Assembly: GCA_003999685.1 (NCBI GenBank)
Contig: CP021220.1
Location: forward strand, 124,001 to 188,000
Reading direction: 5' to 3'
Origin: Taiwanofungus camphoratus
Lineage: Eukaryota > Basidiomycota > Agaricomycetes > Polyporales > Taiwanofungaceae
DNA: 64,000 bases
Shown: piece after piece, positions 25,201 to 35,736 of the stretch
Numbering within the stretch: the first letter of the stretch is position 1
How the letters are laid out: each line of letters starts with the position of its first letter
Program-made: the position numbers and the translations under genes
The notes under the pieces: generated by a model
The model's database searches: none
The model's input: the letters and a program-made list of their open reading frames with translations, nothing else
What the model was told of the DNA's origin: nothing

Positions 25201-27019
25201 CTCCTCGTGCCGCCGCAGGCCGATGTGCAGGTGCCGCGAGAGCGACAGGCGCAGCGACGACGGGCGGCGGCGGTCCTGCAGGTTCACGTTGCGCCGCCGC
25301 CGCTGCGTCTGCGTCTGCGTCGACTCCATCGTCAGGGTGCGGGGCACGCCGTTGCCCGTGCCCCGCGGCGGGGTGGGCGCCTTCTCCCGCGCGCGCTCCC
25401 CGTCCGGCGACGGCGGGCGCGAGGGGACGGGCGTGGTCCCCCACGGCGTGCCGGCGCGCGACGCGACGGGGGTGACGGGGCGCGAGCCGAACGGCGTGCC
25501 GGGGCGCGAGGGGAGCGGCGTGACGGGGAAGCGCTCGCGCGTGGGCTCGATGAGCGTGAAGAAGATGCCCATGCCGTTGGCGCGCGTGACGAGGCGCCGC
25601 GCGTAGAACTGCAGCGCGCCGATGTCCGTCGGCGCGAAGCGCCCCCAGACGATGTCGTGCTTCACGAGGCGAAGCGCGGCGCCGGCCGGGGCGAGCGCGC
25701 CCTCGGACTTGGAGACGAGGCCGGAGATCTTCGACACCGCGGAGGGGAAGGAGGCCGAGCTCGACGGGATCTTGAGGATGGCACGGTGCTCGGCTAGGAC
25801 GGAATGTAAGGGATCGAGCACACGGACCAGAGCCTGAGTGTACTGTGCAGAGATTGTGGAAGGGAAGATAGAGACGGATGCCAATATACACAACGCAGAG
25901 TGGAATGCAATTGGCAGCACAATTGCTCGACCGATCTGGTAGTAGGGATAGGGGAACAGGATCGCTGTAGTCATGGAAATGTCGATACAAATACAACTGA
26001 AGACTGTGGCGAATAGGAAGGGTCCTGGACCTTGCCTTGCCTTGATGTACAGATATGTTGCAATACCGATGAATATGAAGATGGCCATGATGATCGTAGG
26101 CGCCGCTTCAATGTACTGCCCGGTAAGGACAGTCGCGAACGTCGCTGTGTAGTCGTAACGTTTGCGTGCCAGATTTCCTAGGAAGATACCTAAGCAGCTC
26201 CACCTAACGACCTTTGATCAGCTCAACATCTGGCACGTCGGTCGCGAAACTTACGCCCAAGCTATGGTGACAAATGTGAGAAAGACAAGCTCTCGTTCGA
26301 GCACACCGATGAATGGGTCGCTCGGGGGATCAAGGAGCGCAGCTAGAATGCTATTGTATTAATAAAGGGTTACGCAATGAAATACTTGCAGTCTGACTAG
26401 CCTATGAGGATGAGAAAGCTTGCCTGGAAATAAGGATGTCAGTCGGTGAATCGAATACAAGCAGTCGAAAGTACGGTAAGACAAAAAACTGGGTTTACGT
26501 CGGGGAAACGCCAAAGAAAGGCTCATGAAGGAGGTTTCCCGCCGGCGGCATGAATGCAGGTCAAAACAGCGCATACAGACACACGGAGTGGGACTCGTAG
26601 CAGGTACAGGAATTGGCCGGAGCACAACACGAGGTATATCGGATGCTCACTTGTCCTAGCATCCGTTCCGTGCGGGGGATGATCATGAACAATACGGACA
26701 CCCAGCCCATGGCAGCACTCCGGATGACAGGCTTGATCTTTGACCAAGTCCAGTTATTTGGTACCCACTGGAGGTTTATCGGGAACTTGTGTACGAGTAA
26801 TCTGCCTAGCTTGCGCAGTCGGCTTGGCTGCTGCTGCTCGGGTGCCTTCTTCTCGCCACTCGCTGGGGCTGAGTTGGGCCCGACGCCATCCGAAGGTGCT
26901 TCGAGCCGTACATGTTTCTCTGTGTGAGGGTGTTCTTGCTGTGCATGGGGCCGGTGTTCGTCGGCAGGCCCCTCGTCGCCCATGCGAGGGTCATGGTATC
27001 GTTGTCGAGCAGGATGCAT
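22282..27019 (-). CDS. multi-pass membrane protein of the BRE4/DUF2421 (ArAE-like, FUSC-type) family
   Basis: A very large membrane protein related to yeast BRE4 (brefeldin A sensitivity) and the fungal putative ER transporter family. The N-terminal exon (from the ATG at 27019) is polar, then NNWTWSKIKPVIRSAAMGWVSV opens the first membrane half. The long exon at about 24805-26088 continues it (MAIFIFIGIATYLYI, ATVFSCICIDISMTTAILF) and is followed by a soluble Pro/Ser/Arg-rich insert with repeated SRPGTP/SRPVTP/SRAGTP units. Further spans (ATFALVARLVSTFLGGLVGM on a downstream exon) form the second half. The last exon ends YHIHGIGVPDFRF..PAKDA, with the TGA at 22282-22284. At least ten introns. 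The insert is strikingly GC-rich. The transported substrate is unknown. It is divergent from LSM6 with a shared 290-nt promoter gap. Confidence 0.82.
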
Positions 27020-27309
27020 GTCGGGAACAAGACGCTCAGCCCCTAGGTTCGCCGGCGAACTCGTTCTTTGTCCGCAGGACCGAGGTGAGCGTTTGATTGA
27101 AGATCAAAGGCGCGCGAGACGTCATTGACTGCGACAGCACCTCGAGACCGTTGCGAGTCGAGTCGAGAAATAATCACGTTCACGACCGTCAGCTGCCGCA
27201 TTTGCCGCCCGCTCCGGCAGTCTCCGCACCGCATTCGCACGTTCCTCGACGTCGACTGCGACGGCGAGCCCGACATTCGACGGTAACGACGCCGCACGCA
27301 CACAGCGCC
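27020..27309. promoter_or_regulatory. bidirectional promoter region between the BRE4-like gene and LSM6
   Basis: 290 nt separate the two divergent ATGs. The sequence is GC-rich and I see no clear TATA element, as is common for fungal housekeeping promoters. Confidence 0.5.
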
Positions 27310-27789
27310 ATGGACGAGTCCACCCCTCCACCGCCCCCCGCACCCCCGTCTGACCCATCGCCGCCTCCGCCTCCACCAACAACAACAGGATCCCCCACCG
27401 ATTTCCTCAAGGGCGTGGTGGGCAAGCGGGTCGTCGTCCGCCTGACTTCCGGCGTCGACTACCGAGGCGAGTGTCTCGCCTACCTGGAGCGGAGACGGGG
27501 CCGAGCACGCCTTCGCTCTCCGCCCACCCAAGCCGCAGCGGGCGACGACTGACCGATCCGCACCAGGTGTCCTCTCGTGTCTCGACGGCTACATGAACAT
27601 CGCGCTGGAGCAGACCGAGGAGCACGTCAACGGCGCCGTGACGAACCGCTACGGGGACGCGTTCATCCGCGGCAACAATGGTACGTCGGCCGTGCCTGTC
27701 TGCGCTGCATGCTGCCGCGGGTCTTGCTCGGGCGCACAATGACTTTTCTCCGCGCAGTGCTCTACATCTCCGCTGCCGAACCGCTGTGA
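27310..27789 (+). CDS. LSM6: U6 snRNA-associated Sm-like protein LSm6
   Basis: A subunit of the LSm1-7 (cytoplasmic mRNA decay) and LSm2-8 (U6 snRNP) rings. Three exons (27310-27466, 27567-27680, 27758-27789) give 100 residues. The Sm fold is nearly identical to the eukaryotic family: DFLKGVVGKRVVVRL, SGVDYRG, VLSCLDGYMNIALEQTEE, YGDAFIRGNN, VLYISAAE. The first intron must start GCGAGT at 27467, because only cga-g joined to gt-gtc restores RGVLSCLDG; it is a GC-AG intron of 100 nt. The N terminus carries a roughly 25-residue Pro-rich extension (runs of P and T) not found in the roughly 80-residue human protein. Alternative starts downstream are not available in frame before the Sm core. Confidence 0.95.
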
Positions 27790-28249
27790 CTCACTTGATC
27801 GTATATCCTTCGTGCGTACTGCACGGCCAGTGGCCTTGACCTTCACACACGAGGAGCCTGGCGATGGCAAGGAGAAACACAGGTGGTAAACGCCGGTGTT
27901 CAATGCAGGCCCGTCTCAGGCATGTCTTTCGGGAGCGCCCGACAAAAAAGGACTAGGGTTGGTAGCTCATCTTGTGTATTCCTGACTGCGGAACTACAGC
28001 GTAACATTGAGCAATATCATTAGCTCTTGCATAGCCCAACACTGAAATGTATTAGTGCACAGCGCTTTACGCAATGTGGTAGGTGGGCCGACTTGTGCTA
28101 GCAAGTACGACACCGCAGAGCATGTGAGCGATCCTTGAACTTTCATATAACGCTTCAGGATGCCAGGACCACCTCGACCCGAAAACTTCTAGAGTGCTAT
28201 GACCACTCGTTCATTGTGACGAAGCCACGGAGGACACGATACTACCTGT
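27790..28249. other. intergenic region
   Basis: Downstream of LSM6; no supported gene or RNA seen. Frames on both strands are short and without motifs. Confidence 0.35.
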
Positions 28250-29300
28250 TACGTATGAAATCGCCCCCCAAATGTGTATATGAAGCGCCACCACAACACG
28301 TCCTCGACCTGGTCCGTCCAGGACGACAACAAAGCCTCCGTGACTGAGTACTGAGAGTTTATTACAGGTTGTATCCGAATAAATACATATTGTGCATAAT
28401 AGACTACAGTCATGGAACGTATATTTCCGTGGTTTGGATGCAGCACTCGTCCATTCTGGCCAAAGACAAGCATGACGTCGTTTGCAGGATCCATTGCATG
28501 CGCAAGTGGAACAGAGGTCGCATACGTTCCTTCCGAGCATTGGTCCGCACCTTCAAAGTTCACAAACCTGCAAAAAATACCAACGTTAAAGATACTTGAG
28601 GGTCAAGAACGCTCGGAGCTGTGAGGCAAACCATGACTGACCATTGTTCATTAGCCGGCGTTTGCTCGAGTGAAGAATGTCGCGAAAATGACACCGCGTC
28701 AAAGGCATGTCGAAACGCCTGAGAAGATCATCAGTCTCTTGACTCTTTGATACGAGGGGGAAACCACTGAATGGACGTACCCGCGGCGAACCAATTGTAG
28801 CCTGCTGAGCGCTCGATCATGTTCACTTCCTTACGCCGATCTATAACGGAGAAGGTATAGATAAACACTGCGACACGAAGAAACGACCAGATTCTGAAGT
28901 CCACGACGTACTCCCATCGCATGCGATCGTCACTGGGAACTCACCGACCGCGAACCTGCCCTCCGTAATCCCGTCCATCGTCCATTCGCGCGTGCCAGTG
29001 CCCTCCCCGTCGTCATCTAGCGTGGTCTGCTGTCTTTGCCAAGTCCCTCGGTTCGCGAAGACAGTGACCCAGAGGCGGTGCGAATTCCAGTCGAGAGCGG
29101 GTACAGGTCCATGACTTCCGAACGTAATGCAGCCTGGGTGTACGCGTTGGTCTGAGCACCGACGAGTGCACTCGTGACTCGTGGACAGGATGCGTGTGTG
29201 ATGAAATTGAAAACTTACGTAGTGGGAGTAATCAGGCCTGCGTCAAGTAGCTCGGAGAGGTTTGGCTCTGCGTTGAGAGGGTAATTTTTTTTTCGTTAGG
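28250..29300 (-). CDS. hypothetical multi-exon protein
   Basis: I do not recognise the family, but several minus-strand segments read like exons. One (about 28940-29150) encodes ITFGSHGPVPALDWNSHRLW and VTVFANRGTWQRQQTTLDDD. A GTGAGT-type donor after GRFAV joins to ESDRRKEVNMIERSAGYNWF (about 28800-28860, if a 47-nt intron is removed). A later exon (about 28390-28560) reads FVNFEGADQCSEGTYATSVP and DVMLVFGQNGRVLHPN. An upstream piece, NAEPNLSELLDAG, lies near 29230-29270. The joins between these pieces are not all solved, so the extent is approximate. Composition is that of a soluble protein; no signal peptide or membrane span is seen. A pseudogene is possible. Confidence 0.4.
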
Positions 29301-29469
29301 CGTAGAAGGCGCGACGAACGAGGGATCCGAGAGCCTGGTGTCGCCCTAGATTATTCATCAGCGCTAAATTCGTCAGGACCCACTACAACTTTAGTCGCGG
29401 GCGTGACCCAAACCCACTGATCGTCAATGCTAATTCTACTTTCTAGTTGGTCCTCAGCATCGTCACCTA

Positions 29470-30162
29470 AGAGCTTCAGTGGCCCGTGCGCTTTTCCGTC
29501 TCGTCGAGCAGAGCGGAGAGAAAGCGGTTCTTTTCAGCTGCCTCTTACGCATCAGCTTTTTCATCTGGGTTTTGATTCCGAGAATCGACTTTCCGGTTGC
29601 TATTTCCATCTTTCCCTTTCCATCTTTCCCTTTCTCAGCGTCGGTATGATCCTCATCGACCTTCTTGTCATCCTGCTTGGCACCTTGCCGCGGGTTGCCT
29701 TCAGAGTTTTCGTCTTTTGGGTGTTTTTTTACCAGGCCATTCCTGTGATTTTATCGCTGCCTCCGAGATTGAGAGAACGAAACGGGCGAAAGCGTGATGC
29801 TGATCAGGACAATTAGTCATCCGTGCGCTCTGTGTGCCTACACATGTGCACTAACCCTCGGATCAAGCAACTTGAAACTGTACACGTCTGAAGAAGTAAA
29901 ACATACGAAGTGAGGATGGAGCTCACTTAGGGATGGCGTTCTTTACGTCTCTTACAGTCAACACATTCGAACCATCCTTCAGGAAAATATCCAAGCCACC
30001 CTTCTGCTCTACCTCCTCCTTCGTGCGCTCCCATGTCTTCACCGTCGTCGGGATAATGACCGCTGCCACAAACGCCGTGTGGCCCTGACATCCTTCCGCC
30101 GTCCCATCCGGCATACCCAAGCGGACAGTGCCGAGAGATGTTATTTGCATTGGGTGGTTCAC
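29470..30162 (-). CDS. uncertain minus-strand hypothetical gene
   Basis: A clean 79-codon frame (29923-30162) reads TEGCQG..HTAFVAAVIIPTTV and FLKDGSNVLTVRDVKNAIPK-like sequence, and ends at a possible GTGAGC donor. Downstream on the same strand (about 29470-29730) a highly charged stretch (DDKKVDEDHTDAEKGKDGKG, later MKKLMRKRQLKR) could be a later exon. The opposite strand carries an alternative: a 56-codon frame from an ATG at 29646, after a CT-rich stretch, with a hydrophobic N terminus (ILIDLLVILLGTLP) and a basic C terminus. Only one strand is likely to be real and I cannot decide which. Confidence 0.3.
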
Positions 30163-31379
30163 CTGAGAAGGCCCTGTATTCTTCGGAGGGCTTCAGGGGG
30201 ACAGTGTGTGGGCAGAATCATCTAGGCGGGAAGGGGGCATCCGAAAGAGTAGACCATAACAAGGGAGAAGGAGGAGTGATTGTCTGGAAGCAGCGCTTTT
30301 TATGTGCATCATATGAGGCGGGGTGTTGGCTCGGACGTGGACTGGACCAGCGTGCCAATGAGGAAGGTTGCCATATACGGCATTGACATCTACAAATCGG
30401 GAAACATTCTGCGACTCGCCCGTTCCTCAGTTTTTGCGCAGACGTCGAGACAGAGAGTAGTTAGTCTGCCTCCTTATCATGATACGACAACTTTTGGAAA
30501 GACAATCAACTGGACTTATCGTCTCGTTGACGATGCTCCCGAACATTGAGACGAGTTCTGACAAGTTGATGATGATGATGAAATCAGCATTTATATACCT
30601 TACAAGCAGGCTGGTGCTTAGACGCGGTGTTTCCTGGTACAAATAGTAGGCATTAGAATGCGCCACTGATCTATACTATGCCGGAATAACGTTCTAGTGG
30701 GATGGACGACTGCGGGTTCGGTCAGGAATTTTGTATAGTAGATGGAAAGAAGGTTTCTTTCTGTCGGTGTACGAGGAGTTGTTGTTGCGGCAAGAAACGT
30801 GTTTGAACTTCTTTTTTTTTATTTATTTAAATTCACCGGGTTTATACTCCATACGGCGTACATGTAGAGTAATAATGATAGTAAGTGGGCATCCGCGCCC
30901 GCATAAGCGGCACACCTACAGGTTTCGGTGGCCTCGTTATATGGCGTGGGCAGACAATCCAACAAGGCCTGCAAAAGGAAGGGTACAGTCATCCAAAGGA
31001 AGCCGTACCCAACCCCCGCCCGACCTGCTTTTCACGCTCTGTGTGTTTACCCGGCTCGGTGATCCCGTTCCGTCAGTAATTCACCCTAGGAACTGAGTTG
31101 AGCCTTACAGGTTTCAGGCCTCAGTTATCGTTCGGGTAGACAGGGGGGTCATCGCGGATACCGTGTTTGAACTTCGACGCGCGTACGTCGTGTCCTTTCC
31201 TTTTCTGTCGGAATTCCGCATGCAGGCAGAGGCGTGTTTGCCTGGCGCACAGTGAAGCCCCTCATACGGCACCCATATGTTCATCCATCCACTACCTACG
31301 TACTGCCCAGTATCGATACGATTCTCATCCCAACATACTAGAAGGACATGAATGATCCAACGTTGGTGGGTATGGTAAA
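30163..31379. other. 1.2-kb intergenic region
   Basis: No supported gene. It contains one copy of a dispersed repeat (30568-30626) and A/T-rich runs near 30805-30835. The promoter of the CHAT gene should lie at its right end. Confidence 0.4.
30568..30626 (+). repeat. dispersed repeat, copy A, with (GAT)n end
   Basis: Starts with four GAT units, then AATCAGCATTTATATACC and on to GGTGCTTAGACGCG. A second copy lies in reverse orientation at 40935-40994, about 80% identical outside the GAT run by eye. Confidence 0.6.
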
Positions 31380-34300
31380 ATGATGTTTAAATTGTTGTGC
31401 AACACTGTAACTGATGCAAACGGCGTGTACAAGTTCTCTGCAGACCTCACAGACACTGTTGGGTCTCAAGTACGTTCGTCAGTTGAGGCTTCATAAGCAC
31501 GAATTCAAAACTCCTCCGTAGAATGCTTTGGCGTCGCTAGACCGTGCAAATTTTGTCTTCACTAGTTGTATGCACGGTTTGCAGCTTTCACCCCTCGAAA
31601 ATTCCATTTCTTTGCTCCATGAGGCGCTCGGTCAACAATATGCTGTATCGAGCCATCTCTCGGGGGCTCTTCTAGCCAGGTTCCTTCAGACTTTTCAATT
31701 CGATGATTTCCAACAGAGCCTTAAACTACAACTTGAAGCTGGCGCAATTGCCAGCGTCCCTGAAAGTAGCGCAGACGATGTGCCTGCTATACCTGTACGT
31801 CAATTAGTGTAAGGCATCATCCGAAACTCACATTCAATCTATATACCATCAATAAAATACTCGTTCACAAAGGCTGCCGATGCCCTTCTGCGTGATTTTC
31901 GTCGTTCAGTGGATTCTTCCGGCCTTGATAGAAGCGTTCAATTGTATCGTGATGCCGTTCGCCTCCAGGTTCGTCCAGATCTCCGTCAATATGCCTCTCT
32001 CAATGGCTTGGCTGCCGCCCTTGTTACCCGATTTCTGTTCTCGGCTCATCTTCCTGATCTGGACGAAAGCATCGTCCTTTACCGTCGACTGCTAGAGGTT
32101 CTGTCTTCCTCACTTCGCCTGTTTCCCTTATTAAGTCTTGCGGCGGCTCTCTTGATGCGATTCGCTACATCTTCAGACAAACAAGACCTGAGGGATGCAG
32201 GGTCTCTAATTTCTGAGTTCTCCAAAGCATCAGAGGATCGGAGTACGCTCTTGCGTCGAGCTCGAGCCTGCTTTCTGCACTGTGATCAGCCTGATCAACT
32301 CGACGAGGCGATTTCCCTTTATCGGGAAGTAGTAACGTTCCTGCCTGTCCGTCATCCAGATCGGCCATCCCTACTCAACAACCTTGCCATGGCCCTTTCC
32401 TCCCGATTTTCAGACAATCGTCAACCCTCTGACTTGGAGGATGCTGTAAAGCTCTATCAGGAAGCGCTCAGACATTATCCCACCTTTCACCGGTCTTACG
32501 CAAATATTTCGGAAAATCTGGCAGTAGATCTCATGAAGATGTATCGCACCACTCGTATGCCAGATCATTTAGATTCCGCAATGGATGCTTTCCGATCAGC
32601 AGTGAATTGCGAGTCAGCATTCGTTTCGTTTCGTTTCAATTCCGCCCGTGAATGGGCTCAGAATGCCCATACATATCACCATTCTTCGGCACTGGAGGCT
32701 TATCGGTTCGCTATCAATCTTCTGCCTCGATTCTCCCTCCTCGGTGCCGAAAGCTTCCGATCGCGCCGGTCGCATATGGCATCGATTACTGCTAGTGGAT
32801 TGTTTTGCAGTGCCGCGAGCTGTGCTATTCAAGAAGGTCAGTTTAATGAGGCAGTTGAGATGCTTGAAAGTCGTGGGACTTTTTGGACACAGGCACTCCA
32901 ACTCCGGACCCCTCTGGACGATCTCATGTCTGAGTCACCAGTCTTAGGTGAAAGACTTCGAGATATTTTTGGAAAGCTACAGCAGAGTTCACTGTTCGAG
33001 ACTCCTGGGTCTCAGAAGGGGACGCTAGGTGAAAAGGAGAGAGCTGGTTTCCAGAGCCTTCATGATGACTACCTCAGTACGCTTGAGAAAATCCGGCGGT
33101 TGGATGGTTTTCATGACTTCCTGCTTCCAAAATCCGTAACGGCATTACGATCAGCTGCATCCAATGGACCAATCGTCCTGCTCACGGCTGCCGTGGAGGC
33201 TGGATGCGATGCCTTGGTCTTGACGCTCAATGGAGTTGAGCATGTACCACTTCCTGGCATCACTCCCATACAGGTAGACACTCTGCGTAGCTTGCTACAA
33301 ATCGCTCTAGCACCGAATGGTGCTCGTTCTGCTTTCAAAGATCACATTGATGCGACTCTAGAAAATGTGGTCCTGCCAAACAGTGAGCAACGACTTCACG
33401 CCAAGCGTGTTCCCGAAGTGGGCCAAAGTTCGGAAGATCGGTTTCGTGTGCTATTACTGACTTTGTGGTACCACATAGCACGACCTGTACTTCAGGCCTT
33501 GAATTTGCAGGTGACCTGTCCCTTACAGCGTGTCCAGTCTGTCTGAAATTCAATTTGAAATGTAGAGAACCTCATCACCGCCCCGGCTTTGGTGGTGTGC
33601 CACAGGACCGTTTGCATTCTTACCAATCCATGCAGCTGGTATATATAACCCTGAGGATGGCGAGCTCGAATGTGTTTCTGATTATGTCATATCATCGTAT
33701 ACACCGACGTTGAGCACCCTTCTTTTGCCTCCAGCTGCTTCTGCCAATGTGTTCAAGATGCTTGTGGCGATACAGCCCGAAATACCTAACGAACCTAGGC
33801 TCGGGCTTCCTTATACTCGTGAAGAGCTGACTGCTATCCGGGGGTGCGTCCCAACCGAAGGCCTGGTTACGTTAGGCACACCTGACGCACCAACTTCTGT
33901 ACAAGCTGTACTGGACCAGATCTCAAACGCCTCCATCGTGCATCTTGCTTGTCATGGTCGCCAATTTCCGAATGATCCTCTCAAGAGTTCGCTTCTTCTT
34001 ACAGACGGTGCTTTGGAGGTCTCTCAAATCATTAAACAGCCTACACCTCACGCACTGCTAGCCTTCCTGAGCGCATGCGAGACTGCAATGGGTGATGAGG
34101 AACTTCCCGATGAGGTCATTCATATTGCTGCAACTATGCTCTTTGCGGGGTTCCGCGGCGTTGTGGCAACAATGTGGTGAGTGTCATTCGGAATATCCAA
34201 TGGCAGCAGGTATCTAACCAACATCAAACTTAGGACAATTCACGATCAAGATGGACCCAAGGTCGCTAAGAGCTTCTATCACCATCTTTTCCATAATGAT

Positions 34301-34534
34301 ACCACCAACACTTTCTCGACAAAGACAGACAGGAAATCTCTTAAATTGAGGAAATGGCCTCGTAGTCTTTTCAAGTGCACATCGGATACCGCAATCAAAC
34401 ATGAGAAAATATCTGCATTGTGCCCTGATACAAGGGAGGCGGCTCATGCCTTACATCTTGCTGTGGCGGAATTGCGTTCGGAGAAGAATTGTCGGTTCCA
34501 GCGTTGGGTTCCATTCATCCATCTGGGACTCTGA
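31380..34534 (+). CDS. TPR-like repeat protein with C-terminal CHAT (caspase-fold) domain
   Basis: A member of the large mushroom family in which helical repeats are followed by a CHAT protease-fold domain (clan CD, related to separase and caspases). Five exons (31380-31469, 31522-31794, 31873-33510, 33566-34176, 34234-34534) join in frame to 970 residues. Repeats such as DLEDAVKLYQEALRHYP and QLDEAISLYREVV fill the first two thirds. The CHAT domain starts with RLWWCATGPFAFLPIHAAG and keeps its His-Cys dyad, H797 (VHLACHG) and C838 (LSACETA), then FRGVVATMW and the end RWVPFIHLGL, as in the family. The start at 31380 follows an in-frame stop 27 nt upstream, but an earlier 5' exon is possible. 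The dyad suggests an active cysteine protease; the substrate is unknown. Confidence 0.88.
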
Positions 34535-35063
34535 AGCTTCAGGCAGATGCTCGACTATTACAATTATTCTACTTGCAGCATTTTGTTCTAGTTATGTGGT
34601 GATAGTTCCAAAACTATTTTATCTCGTTACTAGCTACGATTTTCTGGGTCCAATAACCAGCGGTTCCGGAACATCTGCTACTGCACTACCTTTCCGCTTC
34701 CTCCCCGAGCTCCCATCTTTAGGTTGTGCTGTTGACGGCGGCGGCATATAGGTAACTGGTCGCCATTATCCCCCGTCCCCGCGTCCCCGCCGGCGAGTCG
34801 GCGTTGTCTGATGCACTCACGGTCACGTGGAGGGTCTGTCGCCGACCCCGTGGAAACCTAGTAGCAGAGTGACTGGCCTCATAGCGGTTTTCACGCAGAC
34901 ATGCCATAATTATTTAGGTTCAAGCTCAGGCTGCAACCATCGCCCTCTGAGCGGCTGAAGCTGCACCCAGGGGCTACGCGTGATTTGACTTCCACCTCGT
35001 ATTCACTGTGAAGTTTCCTATCTACGGTGCAAACTTGGTGTCGCACCGACATTCTTTGCTCAG
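34535..35063. other. intergenic region
   Basis: About 530 nt between the CHAT gene and C2-like exons; nothing recognised. Confidence 0.35.
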
Positions 35064-35700
35064 ATGGCGGACAAGCAAGAGACGTCCTGGCAGTTAACCA
35101 CTTCTAGCCCCATTGGGAGTTCAGTCAACTTGAAAAAAGATCATACCACTGCTCTCGAGCAGCGATTTGAGATCACCAGGAAGTAAAACTTTGATGTTTT
35201 TATGCTATTTATTTTCCGATCTCTTTTGACAGTCATGAGCTCAAATCTCGGAAGAATTAAAATGCGCTATCCTAAATGCTTTGTTGTTGTTCGGTGCTGG
35301 TCCAATAGCTACAGAACTACGATTTCCTCCAGAGCGAAGGTAATCGAATGGAACCAGACCTTTTGTTTGTGAGCTAGTAGCTCTTGCAATACAGAGCCAT
35401 CGTCTCTGATCTTTTCGGGAAATTCAAGCGTAGCACAAGTCGCACAAGTCCAAGACATTGTTGAGATCAGCCTTTATCGCAAGACCAAGAAGACGGAGTA
35501 TCTAATTGGACAAGTCATTGAAAACTTGCTACACCTTCCCAGGAACGAAGGTAATGCATTCATTAAGCATTCATGGAGTTTCCAACATTATTCATCTATC
35601 TGCCTTTATCTCAGTGCTGACCAGGGTATGTTCAAATCCTCATAAGTCTTCTAATCATACCATCTCCTTTCGCATTGGAGATACTGCCATCAGGTGAGTA
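35064..35700 (+). CDS. C2-like N-terminal exons, probably of the caspase gene or of a decayed gene
   Basis: The frame from 35064 (MADKQETSWQLTTSS..) and the frame around 35220-35560 encode LTVMSSNLGRIKMRYPKCF, VVVRCWSNSYRTT, KVIEWNQTF and, further on, IVEISLYRKTKKTEYLIGQV. This is the order of strands of a C2 domain (a Ca2+/lipid-binding fold that often opens mushroom CHAT and caspase proteins). I could not find fully convincing introns between the pieces: the stop after NQTFCL needs an intron of under 35 nt. So either the exon layout is unusual or the segment is degraded. It lies just upstream of, and on the same strand as, the caspase core. Confidence 0.45.
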
Positions 35701-35736
35701 TTGGAACTGTTCCATATATCAGCACTGCCTCACCCG

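Noticed and set aside
25153-25797. 214-codon plus-strand frame opposite the BRE4-like gene
   Set aside because: Antisense shadow of the same GC-rich exon, with Arg/Val/Glu-biased composition and no family signal.
25001-25996. 331-codon minus-strand frame rich in Arg/Ala/Pro/His
   Set aside because: It is out of frame with the BRE4-like exon on the same strand, and its composition is what a GC-rich shadow frame gives; no motif.
33111-33553. minus frames opposite the CHAT gene
   Set aside because: Antisense of an exon with strong family matches.
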